Shown here: one piece after another, positions 6,001-7,334 of the stretch | How positions within the stretch are numbered: position 1 is the stretch's first letter | How the letters are laid out: each line of letters starts with the position of its first letter | Origin: Lachnospiraceae bacterium | Lineage (GTDB): Bacteria > Bacillota > Clostridia > Lachnospirales > Lachnospiraceae | Length of the DNA: 7,334 nt | Assembly: GCA_017446125.1 (NCBI GenBank) | Contig: JAFSRL010000092.1 | Span: 1-7,334, forward strand | Direction: 5' to 3' | The notes under the pieces: model-generated | Databases searched by the model: none | The model's input: the letters and a program-made list of their open reading frames with translations, nothing else | What the model was told of the DNA's origin: nothing | Program-made: the position numbers and the translations under genes

Positions 6001-7310
6001 AACGCCGCAATATCACGCCCACGGCAATCAACCGTGTGCTGTTCACGAAAGAAATGCGCGAGCAGTATACCCTGCTCTGCCCGCAGATGTCGCCCATCCA
6101 CTTCGACATCATGCAGCCCGCGGTCAACGCCTGCGGCTACAACCTGGAGGTTTTGGGCAACGATACGCACTCCGCGGTCGATGTGGGGTTGCAGTTTGTC
6201 AACAACGATGCCTGCTATCCGTCGTTGTATGTGGTCGGCCAGATCATGGAGGCATTGCAGTCCGGCAAGTATGACCTGAACAAGGTCGCTGTCGTGATGA
6301 GCCAGACGGGCGGCGGGTGCCGCGCGACCAACTATGTGGGCTTTATCCGCAGGGCGTTAAAGAAAGCGGACATGGAACAGATTCCGGTTGTTTCCTTGAA
6401 CCTTTCGAAGCTGGAATCGAACCCCGGATTCAAAATTACCTTAGACATGCTGCGACGTGCCGTTTACGCGGTTGTCTTCGGCGACCTCTTCATGCGCTGC
6501 GTCTACCGGATGCGTCCGTATGAAATGACAAAGGGAAGCGTCGACCGTGTTCATGCGCAGTGGAAAACGCGCTGTCAGGAGTTTGTTGCATTAAAGCATC
6601 CCAAGCACAAGGTCTTTCAGCAGATGTGCCGCGACATCGTAAAGGACTTCGACCGGATTCCCATTCATGAGGATATGGTGAAGCCGCGCGTGGGTGTTGT
6701 GGGTGAAATCTTAGTGAAGTTCGCCCCCGCCGCAAACAACCACCTCGTCGATCTCTTGGAGGCGGAAGGCGCGGAGGCGGTCGTACCGGATTTGATTGAC
6801 TTCATGCAGTACTGCTTCTACAACCAGATTTACAAGGCGGACAATCTGGGAAAGAGCAAGCTGACCGCCGCTTATTGCAGGCTGGGCATCAAGGCAATCG
6901 ACACCGTGCGCGGCGCGATGATTCAGGCGTTAAACGAAAGCCGGCACTTCGATGCGCCCACCAGCATTTACCACCTAGTGGAGTACGCAAAACCCTTCGT
7001 TTCCATCGGCAACGAAACGGGGGAAGGTTGGTTCTTAACCGGTGAAATGGTCGAGCTCATCAAGTCCGGCGCGGAAAACATCGTGTGCACACAGCCCTTT
7101 GGCTGCCTGCCCAACCACATCGTCGGAAAGGGCGTCATCAAGCAATTGCGGCGCGCGTATCCTTCCTCGAACATCGTCGCGATTGATTACGACCCCGGCG
7201 CCTCGGAGGTCAACCAGTTAAACCGTATCAAACTGATGCTTTCCACCGCACACCGCAAGGCGCGATTAAAGGCGCTGTCCACCGCGGTGGAGTTAGACAA
7301 AGCCATGTGA
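3027..7310 (+). CDS. Giant acyl-CoA dehydratase activase fusion: two BadF/HgdC ATPase domains, DUF2229 and HgdB-like modules
   Basis: A 1427-aa cytoplasmic iron-sulfur ATPase, related to activators of 2-hydroxyacyl-CoA dehydratases and benzoyl-CoA reductases, which couple ATP hydrolysis to low-potential electron transfer. Domain 1 (about 8-260): DIGSTTVK (12-19), ELGGEDAK (104-111), C128AGGTGSF, C167GVF, adenosine motif FLGGP (216-220). Domain 2 (about 322-578): DAGSTTTK (327-334), DIGGQDMK (422-429), C447SSGCGSF, C486TVF, VVQGGTFYN (537-545). Each carries both cysteines that in HgdC hold the [4Fe-4S] cluster at the dimer interface. A linker has C610, C613, C617 and C636. DUF2229-like part (about 678-895): SECYPAK (725-731) and GRPYHVDPEINHGIP (863-877). 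C-terminal HgdB-like parts (about 1016-1405): NDACYPS (1060-1066), QTGGGCR (1093-1099), CTQPFGCLPNHIVGKG (1354-1369), IDYDPGASEVNQLNR (1386-1400). The length fits full-size clostridial fusions (about 1400 aa), so it appears intact. It stands alone after its own promoter; no dehydratase subunits are adjacent. Physiological substrate unknown. Confidence 0.92.
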   Translation: MNQEVQYTLGVDIGSTTVKIALLDKENKVLFSDYKRHFANIRETLFDLVSDALLRCGNLTVHPVITGSGGLNLAGRMGIPFVQEVIAVATALQTLAPKTDVAIELGGEDAKIIYFENGNVEQRMNGICAGGTGSFIDQMAALLQTDAAGLNEYAKNYQSLYTIAARCGVFAKTDIQPLINEGATREDLAASIFQAVVNQTISGLACGKPIRGHVAFLGGPLHFLSELKAAFVRTLDLDEEHTIDATDSHLFAAMGSAMNAKESVQFPLEALKEKLSHKIEMEFEIARMEPLFEDEDAYQDFLHRHNAHKVKTAELTDYHGNAYLGIDAGSTTTKVALISEEGDLLYSFYSNNNGSPLATSIKAIEEIYANKPQDVKIVRSCSTGYGEALIKAALMLDDGEVETIAHYTAASFFDPDVDCILDIGGQDMKCIKIKNGAVDSVMLNEACSSGCGSFIETFAKSLNYSVEDFAKEALFAHDPIDLGTRCTVFMNSNVKQAQKEGAEVADISSGLAYSVIKNALFKVIKVASAEELGKNIVVQGGTFYNDAVLRALEKTAGANVVRPDIAGIMGAFGAALIARERFAQEADYLTTMLSFEQIQSLEYSTSMAKCGLCTNNCRLTVNKFSGGRKFISGNRCERGVGGTKNKDQIPNLFEYKLQRTFDHYKPLAEEDAKRGTVGIPRVLNFYENYPFWFAFFTRLGFRVVLSPLSTHKIYEMGIESIPSESECYPAKIAHGHVQWLIEQKVDFIFYPALFYERNEITGSTNHYNCPIVTSYSENIKNNVEEISSGLVSFRNPFMSFENIATVTEALVKEFKEIPATEISQAASAAWIEMQYARQDIRRKGEETLRWMEENNRHGIVLAGRPYHVDPEINHGIPDMINSYGLAVLTEDSVSHLGHPERPLIVSDQWMYHSRLYAAATFVRTREDLDLIQLNSFGCGLDAVTTDQVADILSGSDKIYTCLKIDEINNLGAARIRVRSLLSAIRARELKKKRRNITPTAINRVLFTKEMREQYTLLCPQMSPIHFDIMQPAVNACGYNLEVLGNDTHSAVDVGLQFVNNDACYPSLYVVGQIMEALQSGKYDLNKVAVVMSQTGGGCRATNYVGFIRRALKKADMEQIPVVSLNLSKLESNPGFKITLDMLRRAVYAVVFGDLFMRCVYRMRPYEMTKGSVDRVHAQWKTRCQEFVALKHPKHKVFQQMCRDIVKDFDRIPIHEDMVKPRVGVVGEILVKFAPAANNHLVDLLEAEGAEAVVPDLIDFMQYCFYNQIYKADNLGKSKLTAAYCRLGIKAIDTVRGAMIQALNESRHFDAPTSIYHLVEYAKPFVSIGNETGEGWFLTGEMVELIKSGAENIVCTQPFGCLPNHIVGKGVIKQLRRAYPSSNIVAIDYDPGASEVNQLNRIKLMLSTAHRKARLKALSTAVELDKAM

Positions 7311-7334
7311 GTCAAGGGGACGGGTACAGTGACT
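7310..7334. repeat. Possible start of a dispersed GGGGACGG-type repeat or hairpin
   Basis: Beginning at the last base of the stop codon, AGTCA (7310-7314) is followed by AGGGGACGGG and ends in TGACT (7330-7334): a 5-bp inverted repeat framing a GGGGACGG core. The core and the flanking GTCA/TGAC resemble, from memory, short repeats scattered between genes in many Clostridia. The window stops here, so the element's extent, or whether it is simply a terminator stem, cannot be seen. Confidence 0.3.

Overview
The window looks like chromosome from a strictly anaerobic, moderately GC-rich Firmicute, most probably a Lachnospiraceae-type clostridium. Three things point that way: strong AGGAG/AAGGAGG ribosome binding sites, sigma-A type promoters with 17-nt spacers in the only AT-rich gap, and gene families typical of anaerobic Clostridia (an oxygen-sensitive 2-hydroxyacyl-CoA dehydratase activase-type protein and an NhaC-family antiporter). 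The lineage is inferred from family resemblance only; no database search was possible. I see no rRNA, tRNA, CRISPR array or transposase gene.

Layout. Four genes diverge from one AT-rich intergenic region at about 2903-3026. Leftward (minus strand) there is a tight three-gene operon: a rhomboid-like membrane protein with a C-terminal zinc-ribbon-like tail (2902-2060), a sigma-70-like protein that has regions 1.1, 1.2, 2.1-2.2 and 3 but no region 4 (2055-1297), and an NhaC-family Na+/H+ antiporter (1295 to the left edge, C-terminus cut off). The gaps are 4 nt and 1 nt, so co-transcription and translational coupling are likely. Rightward (plus strand) a single very large gene (3027-7310, 1427 aa) encodes a fusion of two BadF/BcrA/HgdC-type ATPase domains, a cysteine-rich linker, a DUF2229-type domain and HgdB-like C-terminal modules. 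The last 24 nt after its stop resemble the start of a dispersed GGGGACGG-type clostridial repeat.

The divergent region holds two good promoters: TTGATT-17-TATAAT for the large gene and TTGAAT-17-TATACT for the operon. The second places its transcription start almost on the ATG of the first gene, suggesting a leaderless mRNA. A 6-bp inverted repeat overlaps the -35 of the rightward promoter.

How the genes work together. The large protein is probably a self-contained ATP-driven low-potential electron-transfer or reductase machine, but its substrate cannot be read from the sequence. The operon combines a membrane protein, a transcription-factor-like protein and an ion transporter, which might suggest envelope or ion homeostasis with a regulatory element; that link is inference. 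The least explained items are the region-4-less sigma-like protein, the protease-dead rhomboid-like protein with its Cys/His tail, and the single-chain tandem activase.
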